64,000 nucleotides of DNA from Arion vulgaris (GCA_020796225.1 CM036759.1:23730313-23794312); one strand, 5' to 3'; shown: positions 1-12,692, counted from the first letter of the stretch. Numbers and translations are program-made. Notes: a model not told the origin generated them from the letters alone.

Positions 1-185
1 CGAGCGGAATCATAAATAAAACTGTACAGCACACACACACTTATCACTTTCTTCATCACAACCACTGACATTCTTCTCATCCGTGCTCTATCTTGATGTA
101 TATATATATAATGTTTCTAGTGTGACTACCATTGAAGAAGAAGAAGTTGATGACGATGAAGCGATTAAAAAGTCTCTTAATGCAC

Positions 186-327
186 AACAACCTACAACCT
201 ACGTCTGTACTCAGATGCAGAAACAATGTCATCAAAGTACATCGTCTGGTTTGCTTAACCAACAACCTACAACTAGCCTGTACTCAGATGCAGAAACAAT
301 GTTATCAAAGTACATCGTCTGGTTTGT
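186..327. repeat. 75-bp tandem duplication, about 1.9 copies
   Basis: Two adjacent copies begin at 186 and 261, each starting AACAACCTACAAC and sharing the segment that reads TACTCAGATGCAGAAACAAT. The short open frames over it follow from the duplication and show no protein family. Confidence 0.8.
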
Positions 328-343
328 AAATAGTAGTAGATGA

Positions 344-1087
344 AGGCTCCAAATGCTAAAAACAGGTCCTACTTCTGCGTAAAATACGGAACATCGCAGG
401 ACAGATAGCTCGATCTTCAAAGACACAAAGGAAGCGAGAGATTATTTGAAAGTAACGTAGGTTTATAAGATTACAATACATCTCTGTACATTATTACTCT
501 TATATTGAAGTTATATTGATCGATTTGTAAAATCAAATACAATACGTATGTATTATTCACTTTTAAAGGATTTTATTTTCATTTTCGTTCCATGCTCCTC
601 TGAAATCACGTTACTGTAAATATGTAGTACATTATTTCTGTTATCCGTCTATTCGGTTATCCGTCACAGTTTTGGTTCGGACAGTGGCGGTTAATGGAAG
701 TATTACTTTTTAATTCACTATTAATAATCTTCTATAATATTCGAAATAACCGTTTGACTAATTTTTCAAGAAAAATGTTCAACTGATCTATCAATAGTTA
801 CGGGACATAACAAACTTGTTCAAATGTTGAACTAAATTTAGCATTAAGTCAATTTGAATAGATGCACGTATTTATGATATTGTTGATTTTGAAACATTGT
901 TTGCTTTGTTAAAGGTATTTTTTGTTGTTGTTAGTCTGACTATACATAATTCTTAATATCATGTCTATATTTGAAGTTATCTGCGTGGTTTCATTCCTGA
1001 ATTATGATTTCAATAAATAAAGTATTAGACCACATTAACGTAATGCAAACGGCAAAGCAGATAACAATACACATTCACGTGTACATT
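344..1087. other. AT-rich spacer with nothing recognised
   Basis: No open frame of note, no protein motif and no clear repeat were seen here. Confidence 0.5.
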
Positions 1088-1376
1088 TCTTTTTCTTCTC
1101 CGTTGAACGCTTCATATCGACCACATGTTAACCACTCTTTGTGATTTGTATGTGATCTCAGTCTAACAGTGATTTTGCGTTGTGCTAGTTATGCGCCTAC
1201 AAGTAGGTCAGCACATCCGATTTCTGCGACGCTTTTTATTTACTTTGAGTGGCTTTTCTAGGGAGTAGCTTTCCTAGATCCCTACCTCAGTCGCCTATTA
1301 CGATATGCCGTGTCGGTCGCAGTTTTACTATTCTTCGCTCCCCTTGCGAATCCTGACATCACACAGGCGACGTGAA
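1088..1376 (-). mobile_element. Diverged SINE-1 copy
   Basis: On the plus strand the order TTCTTCTCCGTTGAACG, then a 'CACTCTTTGTGAT' block, then 'ACATCCGATTTC', then 'GTCGCC(T)ATTACGA', matches the reverse complement of the well-preserved SINE-1 copies at 18998, 34366 and 38039. Divergence is high and I found no target duplication. It is probably an old copy; the boundaries are approximate. Confidence 0.55.
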
Positions 1377-1500
1377 TACATAATGTGAATTAGACAAATA
1401 CGAACAATGGGAGATAATAATGAAAATGATGCTGGAGAAACAGGAATGCAGACTGAAATATTTTAACGTGTGTTAAATTAAGCGATAGCATACGATTTGT

Positions 1501-2191
1501 CAAGACCAAGACCAAAATTATGGACTTCACAAACTCACTAGACAACATCGTAATAAATGGCAAACACTGAACAAAGTTAAACATTTTAGATATTTGGGTA
1601 GTAAAATGTCAATCAACTGAGAAAAGACGAAATAAATAAACTGACGTGTTGCTATAGCAGCTAGTGCCTTCACTAAGTTAGCAAATATCTGGCAACCTAA
1701 AGACAGTATATGTATATGTACAAAGGTGAAATTGTTTAGGTCATGTGTGATTCCTGTACTGATTTACGGATGTGAAAGTTGAAAATCAACAAGCGTAATG
1801 TATAAGAAACTGGACAGCTTTGATAATAAATGTCTTCGAAAATTACTAAAAGTAAAATGGAGTGATTTCGTTTCGAACACAGTGAGAGATAGAACACAGC
1901 AACAACCCGTATCAAATATTATAAGGAAATAGAGGTGGAAATATTTAGTCATGTTCTTAGATCAGACTAAAGAGACTAAATCAACAAGTCCTTATGTGGT
2001 TACCAGTTGGGAAAAGAATACGTGGGAGACCTAAGACCACTCTTCGAAGAACAATCCTACAGGAAAGTAAACTGTTGGGATTTAAAACCATTCAAGATTT
2101 TCAGCTGCTAGCAACGAACCACAACACATGTAGCTCTATTACCTGTGCCCTATGGGTCGCCTTTGGCACGAAATGAACGAACTAACTAACT
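1501..2191 (+). mobile_element. RTE-like family C retrotransposon 3' fragment
   Basis: Broken frames match the reverse-transcriptase C-terminal region of the minus-strand copy at 49050-50164. They include a stretch reading like 'TKIMDFTNSLDNIVING', a YLGS block, 'KLDSFDNKCLRKLLKVKWSD' and 'VGKRIRGRPKTTLRRT'. The 3' end has the same (AACT)n tail (GAACTAACTAACT) after the shared GTCGCCTTTGGCACGAAATG. The 11-bp flanks ATACGATTTGT (1490-1500) and ATATGATTTGT (2192-2202) differ at one base and look like an aged target-site duplication. It is 5' truncated, carries several stops and is non-functional. Confidence 0.75.
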
Positions 2192-2671
2192 ATATGATTT
2201 GTGAAAGATTTACAAATAAATTGTTTATCCTTAACGTGGACAAAATTAGTTGAAATACCCAACGTATGTTACATGTCATAAGTCAGCTGGTTCCCTTTAT
2301 TTTCTTGATAAATGTATGTGTGAGTGTGTTTGTGTCTCGTCAACAATGTCAATAATTTGTCACGGATTTGCTCAAGTTAACAACACATCACAACATGATG
2401 ATGATGGAATACGTTGTGTTATATATAATGCACTACTAGATCTTAGTAATACAACCCTCCTATCTGTAGTCTAGTATAGAATAAGATGAACATAGTGAGC
2501 CAAAATGTACAATGTTTTGTTTTCTATAAATTTTCTTCATTTTCAAATCGACAGTATTCCCCATTTTTGTTTCAGGTAAGTTCACTGGTTCGTAATTTAG
2601 TATTCAAATGTGTCTGGTTTACTTCTACTCAGAAATCCAATTTTTACATCATGTTTTACATCATGTCTTAC

Positions 2672-4364
2672 CTTGAGAGGCATTGTAACACAGAGGCATC
2701 TCTCTAACGTTATGAATGCAGTGATACAGCTTGTTATACGAGCAAATATAATATGAGGTCCTCCTGCTGTTAAATACTGTACTTCTATGGGCTCGAAAGG
2801 TAGGTCTAACTCATTGAAGACTGGGTTGTAACATATTCCAGTCCAAATCAGCGTTATCAGGCAACCCAGGTCAGATATAGCCAGACCTGTTGATGAACAG
2901 TAGTGAATTTTGATCATCAAATGTCGTTTGAAGAACAGTTATAAATCTTTAGTTATTTATGAATACAATTTTAACTTTCACAAAAAGAGATCCAATTGGA
3001 TCTATCTCTCTCACCCTCTCTCTCTCTTTTCTTATAAATACATATTTATGTATATGACATTTTCGTCTTTACAGACGGTTAATTGACAAGTGTTTGGAAC
3101 TGGGCAACTTTGAGTTTGCAGTGTCTCTTGTCTTTCACTGATCATTAAGTCTCTTGTCAAAGATTATCACCTTTGAGTAATGTTGTTTTCCACATAACCT
3201 GGTCATCATCTAGCACCTTTGAGTAATGTTGTTTTCCACATAACCTGGTCATCACCTAGGACCTTTGAGTAATGTTGTTTTCCACATAACCTGGTCATCA
3301 CCTAGCACCTTTGAGTAATGTTGTTTTCCACATAACCTGGTCATCACCTAGCACCTTTGAGTAATGTTGTTTTCCACATAACCTGGTCATCACCTATCAG
3401 CTTTGAGTAATGTTGTTTTTCACATAACCTGGTCATCATCTAGTTTTGTTTTCTATTTGTTGGGACCGATAGAAAAATTCTTTAGTGAGACGTTGCAGAC
3501 ATTTTTATATCTGAGCAGTGGTCTGCCTTGATACATCTTTCCTTCCGAAAGTTCACAGAACGACACATTTTGCAGTATGCGGCTATTGTCCATTCTTCGC
3601 ACATCCCCTAGTCATCTACGTCTTCCACTGCTGAGCATGCCCACGATGAAAGGAAATTTTGTACTTAGCAGTACTTCAGAGTTGCTTATCTTGTGGACTC
3701 AGCTGACGTTCATAATCTTGCGGAGATATCGAAGGTGAAAGATGTAAAGTCTCATCTCGTGCCTTGGGCATACGGTCAACTATAACTATATATGGCGTAT
3801 GAAGTATGCTTATCTGAGATTGGACCAATTTCACGCACAACTCGTGATTTCTAACAACATATACATATCTAGTGAAATATTCCATATACCGTATGAAATA
3901 TAATTCTCTCATAAACTACACCTCACGTCACATCTTGTTCTCCAGATAAAGAAACTTTTAAGCATAATTTCGTACAAACTACCATTTAAATATCTAAATG
4001 TATGTATAGTAATATTGTCATGAAAACAATACAAATATATAAAGGGTACAAAACAATACAAATATATAAAGCGCTCAAAACAATACAAATATATAAAGCG
4101 TTCAAAACTAAAGTTAAGAAAATCATCAAGACCTAATAAGCTAATGTTGACTGCATCTTTGACTCCTTGCTTGACGAAGCAGACGATGTTGATGATGTTG
4201 GTGATCGTACCAAAGATGTTCATAAATTCCGTGACAATTGAGTAAAATATCCATTGGAAAATAAGTCTTTGTTCGTTAGTAATCAATCCAGTTGACGTTA
4301 CAGAAAATATATTGTGTACATGATCATCTGTGTATGTTGTAGATGCGTTTTGTGAGATCGTCAT
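2672..4364 (-). CDS. GPCR gene A, chemosensory-receptor-like, exons 1 and 2 only
   Basis: Exon 1 is 4364-4133 (start ATG at 4364-4362) and exon 2 is 2886-2672. Exon 1 gives an extracellular N-terminus with an N-glycosylation sequon (NAS) and TM1 with FGTITNIINIVCFVK. Exon 2 gives TM2 with the conserved Asp in AISDLG, then TM3 ending LERC (DRY position). Exon 2 is 215 nt and starts after CAG exactly as in genes C and D, and its donor is GTAAGA. The intron-1 donor is GTCTTG, a poor match compared with GTAAAT or GTAATG in the paralogues. The exon 3 coding for TM4-TM7 should lie below 2600 on this strand but is not in the window, so the gene is either cut by the window edge or broken. A 46-bp minisatellite sits in intron 1. 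It faces opposite to genes B, C and D. The class is confident, the ligand unknown. Confidence 0.8.
3169..3443. repeat. Minisatellite, 46-bp unit, 6 copies
   Basis: Units begin ACCTTTGAGTAATGTTG at 3169, 3215 and every 46 bp after, ending CATCACCTAGC. Copies differ by only a few bases. It lies inside intron 1 of GPCR gene A. Confidence 0.95.
4000..4110. repeat. Short tandem repeat, about 28-bp unit, 3 copies
   Basis: The core AACAATACAAATATATAAAG repeats three times just inside the exon-1 boundary of GPCR gene A, on the intron side. It makes the minus-strand frame read a repeated FIYLYCF string, which is intronic and not receptor sequence. Confidence 0.85.
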
Positions 4365-4594
4365 TGTATCTAAAACTCTTTTGATACCTTTGTTTTCTCA
4401 GCAAAATGAACATCTTTTAATGTATGTTCAATTTCCAAAGTTTGTTCATAAATATGTATTCCTCTCACTTTCCCTCTTTGTGGCATATCCAAACAAACAT
4501 CGCTATTTGATGTATTGATGTCCTATTATGAACACAATTTAACACACACAAACCATTTGAAATTTACATGTACATTATAACGAAATGTTTAGTA

Positions 4595-4642
4595 GCGTTT
4601 AACTGTGACAAGATTCTGGCGTTTAACTGTGACAAGATTCTG
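4595..4642. repeat. 24-bp tandem duplication
   Basis: GCGTTTAACTGTGACAAGAT followed by TCTG occurs twice head to tail. Confidence 0.85.
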
Positions 4643-5461
4643 GCGTTTTAATGAGAAACAATCATTTTACAGAATATAATTGTATTCACAAATTATCTTC
4701 CACAAAGTTCACACTGACATACTGCACTGATATTGATTTCAAAATCTGAAGTGAAAATTACATCATTAAAAATAATTAGACGTCACCGCTACAAACCAAA
4801 ACGACAACTTTACGAATCTATTACATGTCGTTGTGTTTATTGGTTAATGGTTATTATCAATAATTTGTTCAAAATTTGTAGAACAATTTCTGAAGTGCTT
4901 TCTGGCATTATGTCAAAATGGAATGTTTTAAAGAAATGTATGTCCCATAGCAAATTTATTTGTCATGTAGAATAACAAGTACGTACGAATCTCATTTGTG
5001 TTTTGATGATCTCAATTTAATGTTATCATTTTGATTATTATATTAATAGAATATAAATATGTACTTGTATGGTGCAATGTATATTGATTGTTTAGTAGGA
5101 GAGGTGGAAGGTGGAAGGTGGCAGTGGTTGGATAATGAGAAAGCACAGTGAGTTTGAATTTAACTGACAAGTGATTTATACAACAAGCAAACGATATAGA
5201 ACATCAGATGACATATTCGTTATAACCTGGTGGGTTAGACTGAGCACCTATGTGTACGTCCATTGGTTTCAAAGGTTTTATTACATTAACAATAGTCAGT
5301 ACATGGAGAGCTAAAATGTGTGTGTTTATTGCGTCTGATACTGCATTTTAATAGATGCATTTTAAAATACTAGTTAAACAAGTTATTTGATTGATAATGA
5401 GAAATGGAAAATGAGTCCCTTCGATCTTCTGAGCTTCCGCGATTTCATGACTTGTAATAGT
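4643..5461. other. AT-rich spacer with nothing recognised
   Basis: The open frame near 4733-4975 shows no family motif and no splice-compatible partner. I see no gene here. Confidence 0.5.
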
Positions 5462-6175
5462 GTTGCAGAAGAAAAATCAGACTAAAACCTAAATAATGAA
5501 TATATGTAGGACACACAATAAACTAAACATCCATGTCAATGGCATCACAATCAACCAAGTGCCAGAATTCAAATACTTAGGAAGCATATTCACAGAAGAT
5601 GGAAGACTAGAAAGAGAGAAAAAGAGGCTAGAGTGCAGAAACAAATTATGTATCCACCAGCTAGTCCCAATGTTAAGACACCCAGCGATCACAAAGACAG
5701 CTAAACAACAGATTGTCAATAACACTTTCATGCTTACTCTGTTTAATCAAGGTCAAACATGGACAATGCGCAAAGTATAGTTGCAAAAATTAACTACATG
5801 TGAAATGCAGTACCAACAATATGTTACAAATAACATCAGATAAGACAAACTCACCAATCTCAGCATTAGAAAGAAAATTGAAACAGAACCGTGCTTAAAT
5901 TACACAGAGAAACAAAAAATGAAGTGGTTCTGTCAGTTAATTAGAATGTATCCAGAATCCATTACATATATAGTCTTCTGGGATAGAACATCATGAAAGA
6001 AGGCTAGAGAAAGACCACGAAAAGATGGTTAGACAGCTTTGTAGAATCCCGTTTAAAGCAAAAGTACCTATCACCCAAGCCATTAGAGCAGCGTATGACA
6101 AAAACAGAAAACCTCAACACTGGACAACTGGGTAACAGTGTTACGACTAAAAAGAAAACAAAAAGAAGAAGGATG
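5462..6175 (+). pseudogene. RTE-like family A retrotransposon remnant
   Basis: Read across frames, this matches the element at 51416-52468: the block HVNG.(T)INQV.EFKYLGSIFTEDG at about 5530-5600, the 'TTCEMR/KITTCEM' region near 5790, and a C-terminal basic block ending in GRPRKRW-like sequence near 6010. The 3' end has the same AAAAGAAGAAG tail. It has many stops and no clear target duplication, so this is an old dead copy. Confidence 0.75.
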
Positions 6176-6204
6176 CCAGTATTATCCTACTGGCTAATTC
6201 AATA

Positions 6205-6640
6205 TAAATTGCAAAATAAATGCTTCGAGAGAGAGAGAGAGGGCAACACAACACGGAGTGAAATGGTTAGCCCACTATATCACAAAATAAATGCTTCGAG
6301 AGAGAGAGAGAGAGGCAACACAACACGGAATGGTTAGAATGCAAATTGCTTGGGGAGGCCACACACTGAAATGGTACTATACAAAATAAATGCTTCGAGA
6401 GAGAGAGAGGGCAACACAATACGGAGTGGAAGGGTTATCCCACTATATCACAAAATAAATGCTTCGAGAGAGAGAGAGAGGCAACACACGGTAAATGGTT
6501 ACCTATTCAAAAAATGCTAGAGGGCAACACAACAGGAAATGGTTACCCTATCACAAAATAGCTAGGAGGACACATCGGAGGTTTCACTATATCACAAAAT
6601 AAATCTTAGAGAGAGGGGCAACAACGGAAGGTTCTATATC
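6205..6640. repeat. Decaying minisatellite, about 70-90 bp unit, 5-6 copies
   Basis: Each unit contains CACAAAATAAATGCTTCGAG, a GA-dinucleotide run, and GGCAACACAACACGG. The first copies are long and similar. From about 6480 onward the copies lose single bases and blocks progressively. Confidence 0.85.
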
Positions 6641-6995
6641 GCATAATCATTCGCCCTTTAGTACGTTAATGGGATATGATTCTGGACAGTGTAGCAAACA
6701 TGGACAGGTAAATATCCATTCTTCATATAACATTCCATCTATTGAGATTCCATTAGTCCGTCTACTGACCATGGCTGCTCTCATCATAGTTCACTTGATA
6801 ATCTAGATCTCAAGACAAATAAGTGCGTCGCAACTCTGTTGCTAATTGTTAAGTCAATGTTGTAGCATCAGGTTTTGTCATAATTTTATTTCTTCACGAG
6901 TTCCCATGAGACTATGGTGAGCATTTTGATTGGTGTTGGCTAACACAGAATAGAAGCAATTATGGGGCAACCCGTTGTCGTGATTTATAACCCGG

Positions 6996-7016
6996 ACTAC
7001 TACTACTACTACTACT

Positions 7017-7051
<35 letters not shown>

Positions 7052-7052
7052 A
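6996..7052. repeat. (ACT)n trinucleotide microsatellite
   Basis: An almost pure run of ACT/TAC triplets with one CAC interruption. The reverse-frame poly-valine open frame over it is an artefact. Confidence 0.95.
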
Positions 7053-8252
7053 TGTATTCTGCTCTGCATTTATAAAATATATTTCGTATGCTAGCAATAT
7101 ACGTCATACACACCATTAGGAAGCTAAACATAGATGTTATCGTAAATGAGTATCTCTATTACCAACAGAAGAATTAAATATCTATATATATATATTAGAA
7201 CCACAAATATGTAAGAACAAATATGAATTACAAGTCTACCTAATGACCGATACTGTATTGAAGTAATCGTAATGCTTGTTGAAATCGTTGATTACGATCT
7301 TCCAGGATTATGAAACTGCTTGAAACAATGCCGAGGTAGTTGCCGTACCACGAGTAAGGTGGTATACTTCTCCAGACGTAACTTTGACATGGTTCTATTA
7401 CAACATAGAAGAGTTCCAACAAATAAAAACGTTGATTCTCTCTTGGTAGCCAGCATATTTCTTCAGAAAAATCCACCACGACTAAAATCAAGCGAATCAT
7501 TTCTTCCATAGTAAGAATATTATGTTATAAAGATACTTCATCATGCAACAATGTCAAATATAGATCAGTACTTTATATACTGCCGACACCAACGGTTTCC
7601 GTCCTGATGCTGTTATTGTTTCCAGATCCGATAAAGTACAAGTTTTCAATATTGTCCTCTGTGTTAGACAATGAAATATGTGTTTTTTTTAACGATATGA
7701 TTTCAAAATTCTTTTACATCCCAGTATACTACTTTTCTCTGTCCGTGTTAGTAATGTACTAAAATTCAACAGTTTTATACACTAGAGATTAACGTTGCCA
7801 TGACTCTCGTGCAGTCTTGAGACGTGCTGTAGATGAAATGGGTTGATATCTCAAAAGATACGTCCACAACAGCTTTCACAACGATGGAAATCATGTATAG
7901 CTAGGCAACCACATCTGTTACTAGTACATCAGAATGGTAGTGGAGAAAGTAATTAAAAGTATGTTTCCTGCCACTGACATCTCGTGCGAATCAGGCGATG
8001 TTTGCACGCCTCTCTCTGCTTATGATGACATCACTTTGTTCGAAGATGTCGTGGATGTGATAATTCAGACAACTGAAAAGAAATATAACACAATAATAAC
8101 AATAGAATTGAAATTGATCTATGATTTCAGAGGGGCAAAATGTTAGACAAAACATTATTTATAAGTGTTGTATTTCATACTCTTCTAGCTACTACATTAT
8201 TGTGTACGTTATCAAACAACTGATAATCAACTGACGGCGAGCGGTATTGAGG
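7053..8252. other. Spacer with nothing firmly recognised
   Basis: Open frames at 7240-7509 (minus) and 7934-8146 (plus) are short, lack family motifs and have no visible splice partners. They may be random. Confidence 0.4.
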
Positions 8253-8500
8253 GGCGGCTCAAAAGAAAAGAAGAAAAACAACATCACATGTGGAGGCAAA
8301 AGAAAGCGCAGAGCGCAGAGAGAACATCCTATGTATCAGTTCCAGTCTCCAGTTTTACCTGCAGCAACTGTGGCAAGGATTGCCACTCCAGAATAGGCCA
8401 TTGCATCCACAAGAAACGTTGTGATTCAGCGCAGAACCTACTACGTGACGTAAGACCTATTGTCTCCTGGGACAAAGAGGCCAATGAATGAATGAATCAG
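8253..8500 (+). mobile_element. LINE 3'-end fragment with zinc-finger-like tail
   Basis: The frame at 8288-8491 ends in TCSNCGKDCHSRIGHCIHKK followed by RC. This C-x2-C-x-n-H-x-n-C signature is common at the very C-terminus of LINE polyproteins (known family pattern: CxxCGRxCxSRIGLxSHxRxC). It is followed directly by an (AATG)n tail, GAATGAATGAATCAG. Only the last ~70 codons remain, and no target duplication was found. Confidence 0.65.
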
Positions 8501-9044
8501 TTAACTATGAGTATTTGATCAATGACTTTTTAACACGTTTTCAGTTTATTTTCATTGTCTGCTGTTTTGGAATTGTTTTTTCTTTTTTCTTTTCTTGTTA
8601 TCTCAATGATAACTTAATGTGTTTTAAGTCTCCCCACCCGCCCCTCTTCTTGTGGTATAGGTTTGCACTAATTTGTCCATGTAACATGCTTCTTTCAAAT
8701 ATTAATTGCCATGGAAACTGTGTGTCATGGTTGCACATTTGATTGGGTTTGAATTTCAGAGTTTTTTTTTAAATCCCAAATACTGCTTGATTTGATGTGA
8801 CGAAGGGTACAATGTTACGAAGTGTGCAATCTTTTACTCAACAGAATGCCGTGAATCTCTTACAACATCCAGTTCATGAAGTAAATAATAGGGTTGATTC
8901 TCTTCCAGCAGTCGGACATTGATATTCTGTAGGATTCAATACAGTGGAGATACTAGCTATCCTTGTTTCATTACCCATATCAACTTAAATCTGAGTCGCT
9001 CTACAAAGAAGTGAAACAGAGTCGTGACCAGTATCGTTATTAAA

Positions 9045-9152
9045 CTCATTACTGGGCACGTTACCGACCCGATACTGACTCCTTTACCCACACCCGTTAC
9101 TGAACCCGTTATTGATTCCATTACTGGCGCCCCGTTCTGGCCCAGTTACTGG
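9045..9152. repeat. Degenerate GTTACTG-type short tandem repeat
   Basis: The motif C-C-G-T-T-A-C-T-G and close variants (GATACTG, GTTATTG, ATTACTG) recur roughly every 10-18 bp. Confidence 0.6.
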
Positions 9153-9539
9153 AATCGAGTAATGAGAACCACAATTCGTCTCTGAGTCTCAAATCCTCAA
9201 ATAATAAAATCATTATGATTGAATGTTTCATTTCATTATTGATGTATCTTCATCAATCTGTCTCTAATATACCACGCAGACTTACTGACGTGATCACAAA
9301 CCTTTGCTACCTCTGGCTTCTATAGTGATTAACCAAATGTTTAATTGACTATGTTTATTTTTAACTAAGTCAGACTGTCAAAGAATATATCCGCTTTGTT
9401 GTCTCCAATGTCAGATTAGTCATTAGTCGTTCATGTTTTTGATGTGTGTATTTCAGCTCACTTGTTAGACGTTCTTGTTAAATTAGGAAATGAAAACTTT
9501 TTTTTTCACATGTCAGTGCTAATCTTACTCTGTGTATTA

Positions 9540-10345
9540 TTCTCACTCAGATTATCCTCACTCACCCTAACCGTCTTTCATTCATCATCTCACAATAAGC
9601 TTCTCTCACTAGGTATCACACGACAAACATCCATCACTCAACATCCCTCACTCAGATCCCCTCATTCAGACCCCATCACTCAGATCCCTTCACTTAGCCA
9701 CACTCACTAGGCATTATTCATTAATCATACCTCACTCCACACTCCTCACTCAGCTTCTTATATATTCAGCTTCTATGCTCAGTTTGTAACACCCACTCTC
9801 CTTCACTCATTTTCATACATTCAGCTTCCCACATTCAGTGTCCTCTCAGCTTCCTTTACGCAGTGCCCTATGCTCAGCTATCATTACTCAGTACCGTATG
9901 CTCAGCTATCATTACTCAGTACCGTACGCTCAGCTATCTTTACCCTATACCCTTCGCTGAGCTTCCTTCCAAACCCAGTGCATTAATCTCAGCTTTGCTC
10001 AGTTGTTTGCACAGCTTTGTTGACTCAGAGCCCTTCCCTCAGCTTCCACACTCAATACTATTCGTTCAGTTTACTTTGTAAAGGTGCTCTCAGTTAATTG
10101 TCCATACTAAGTCTCATACACTCAGCTCACCTATTTCATATTTCAACTCTCAATGTACATCGATCAGTTTTCTTAACTAAGCTTCTTTCACTCATCATCT
10201 CTCACTAATCATCCCACACTTAGCCCTCCTTGGACATCTCTAACTAATCATCCCAGACTTAGCCCTCATTAGATATCTCTCACTAATCATGCCACACTTA
10301 GCTATCATAACACATCTCTCCTAATTCAACTCAACTCATTCAACA
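9540..10345. repeat. Pyrimidine-rich degenerate CACTCAG/CTCAGCTTC repeat tract
   Basis: CACTCAG, CTCAGCTT and TCTCACTAATCAT words recur dozens of times on the plus strand. Near 10196-10320 a 50-bp block containing CACTAATCATCCCACACTTAG is present about three times. Open frames here are compositional. Confidence 0.8.
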
Positions 10346-11083
10346 ATTTCCGTTAAACATATTCTATCAATCATCCTGTTGTAGTATGATGATATTTATT
10401 GTGGTGGCTGATGTTTGGTTGCTTGCACACACACTACTACAAATAAAGAGACGCTTTTCTATGATTCATAATTCCTTTACTGATGTTATTACATGTAGTC
10501 AAACACCAAAACACGTCCATCCATCTTCACTGTTTATGTTCGTCTCCCTATGTTGTCACTACGTCGCTAAGCAGTACTAACACATCTACATCAACTAGTT
10601 TCACTACGTCAATGTCTCGTTCTAGTGTTGCTATCTTCTCATATAGTAAGCAGATTTGGTGTCCAAACACTACAGTCTCTACTTATGCATTTCTACAAAC
10701 TTATCTATCTAAACTACCTGTCTAGTCTGTTGGCTACTACCTGGGGTTGGGGAACAGTTGTGCCCGTTCTTGGCAGACTACTACAATCCTTCACTTAACT
10801 TTCACTAGCGAGCATCCCATGATCCCTTTCTTAGGCATTCATCACTATGTATCTCTCATTTTGCTACCCTCGCTTATCATTTTTCACCAATCCATTTAGT
10901 ATCGCTCATTTATCACCAATCTACCCATGTTTATTCCTCTCCACTAAGTTTGGAGCATATGGTTACAATAGTTGTCCCGCTCTCTGGACGTTTTATTTAT
11001 GACTTCCCAGAATAATGCAAAATCTTTGAGTGACACAAGAACGATTCCGTCTACAGATTTGTTTAGAACGTCCCTTGTTTCCG
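10346..11083. other. CT-rich spacer with nothing recognised
   Basis: Short open frames at 10386-10725 overlap in two phases and have no family signature. Confidence 0.45.
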
Positions 11084-11094
11084 TTTCTTTTGGG

Positions 11095-12681
11095 CCTTAT
11101 CTAATCTTATCTTATCTTAACCACATTTGCCGTGAAGAGAGTTAGTTTCCCATCTTGTGCCAGGTGTGTTGCGCTTGACGTTGTTAGTCCATGCTTTCGC
11201 AGGGACTCTGAGATGTTATCTATCCATCGTGTTCTTGGCCTGCCTCGTGCTCTGCGCCCTGAGTGTCGATTATTATAGGCACGTGATGGTAGTAAATGTG
11301 GTTCCATTCTCATTAGATTGCCGAACCACTTGAGTCTTTGCTTCTCGATGTACTGTATGCATGGTATAGTACCAACGATGCTTCTGATATTCTCGTTTCT
11401 CACTCTATCTCGTCTTGTAACGTTGACAGCTTTTTGTAGACATCTCATTTCACATGTTGTAATCATTCTTTCATGTGTCTTAGTCAGGGGCCATGTTTGG
11501 CACTGATAGCAGAGAGTTGGAATAAATATGCATTTTATTAGTTGTCGTTTGACTGCCATGTTAATGCTTGGATGTTTTAATAGTGGTGACAGTTGGTATG
11601 TCACTGCATTTGCCTTCTGGCCTCTAGTCTCGATTTCTCTGTCCATCTTTCCATCTGCTGTGAATATACTCCCAAGATATTTGAATTCTGGAGTCTGTTG
11701 TATTTTGACATTATTCAAGTGCATATTTAGTTGACCTGTTGACCTACTTATTGTCATGACTTCTGTTTTGGAGGTGTTAATTTTCATGTCATATTTTCGC
11801 ATGTCGCTTGCAGTGCATTTATGTGTTGTTGAAGTTTGTGTTCGTTATTGTAAATTATACTCTGATCATCTGCAAAGAGTAGTTTGTTAATTAAATTGTA
11901 GTTGTTATCGAGGTTGTTATCTGTCTTGGTTTCTTGCGTTATCCTGTCTATGTAAATATTGAAAGTATAGGCGAAAGCACACATCCCTGCCTTACTCCTG
12001 ATGATAATTCAAATTCGTCTGTCAGGCCATCGCTTGTTCGTACTACGCTTGAGCATTTTTGGTATAGCGCTCTACTATTGTCTAATAGTTGGCCCTGAAT
12101 TCCATATTCACTTAGTATGGCCCATAGTTTGTTTCTGTTTATTATATCAAAGGCCTTTTCTTGGACTATGAATGCTAAGTTGAGCTGTTTGTCATATTCT
12201 ATGGTGTTTCCGCTGAGTTGCCTTAGTGTAAACAGGGCATCAGTGCAACTCTTTCCCTTTCTGAACCCAAATTGAGCGATGTTCAGCTGTGGTTCTATTA
12301 TAGGTTTGATTCTAGATTCCAAAATTTTAGCATATAATTTCCAACATGACTTAATAACGATATGCCTCTGTATGTATTGCATTCTCTTTTGTTGCCCTTT
12401 TTCCATATTGGTATTATGATGGCTTTCTGCCAATCTTTGGGGACTTCTCTTTCTGTCTATGCTGACTTGAAGATTCTATGTATCCATTGTATTCCTGTTT
12501 CTCCGCATGCCTTGATTGCTTCATTGGTTATATCGTCTATGCCTGCTGTCTTGTGACGTGGACTCTTCTTCACAACTTCTTCTATTTATTGGATGAGTAT
12601 ATTTGGCTCTTCTATGCTTGTGTTATTTTTAAATCTATTCGCAGTTGGTGTTGGCGGTTGGTTAAGTAGTTCTTGGAAGTA
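11095..12681 (-). mobile_element. RTE-like family A retrotransposon, 5' truncated
   Basis: On the minus strand three overlapping frames carry reverse-transcriptase landmarks: 'FGFRKGKSCTDALF', 'SSGVRQGCVLSP' near 12030, the catalytic FADD near 11870, 'EFKYLGSIFTADG' near 11680, 'QRLKWFGNLMRM' near 11330 and 'ARGRPRTRW' near 11245. The first catalytic region reads FIVQEKAF rather than the usual F(V/L)DFxKAF. Frame changes near 11960 and 11795 break the coding. The 3' tail is a short run of AAGAT units. The flanks TTTCTTTTGGG at 11084-11094 and 12682-12692 are identical and form a candidate 11-bp target duplication. The left end might still be internal element sequence, since coding-like sequence continues past it. 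Confidence 0.8.
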
Positions 12682-12692
12682 TTTCTTTTGGG

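Noticed and set aside
4000..4132. Repeated FIYLYCF peptide extending GPCR gene A exon 1
   Set aside because: The paralogues end exon 1 at the same LLG codon; the extension is intronic tandem repeat.
6878..7069. Poly-valine open frame
   Set aside because: Simple translation of the (ACT)n microsatellite.
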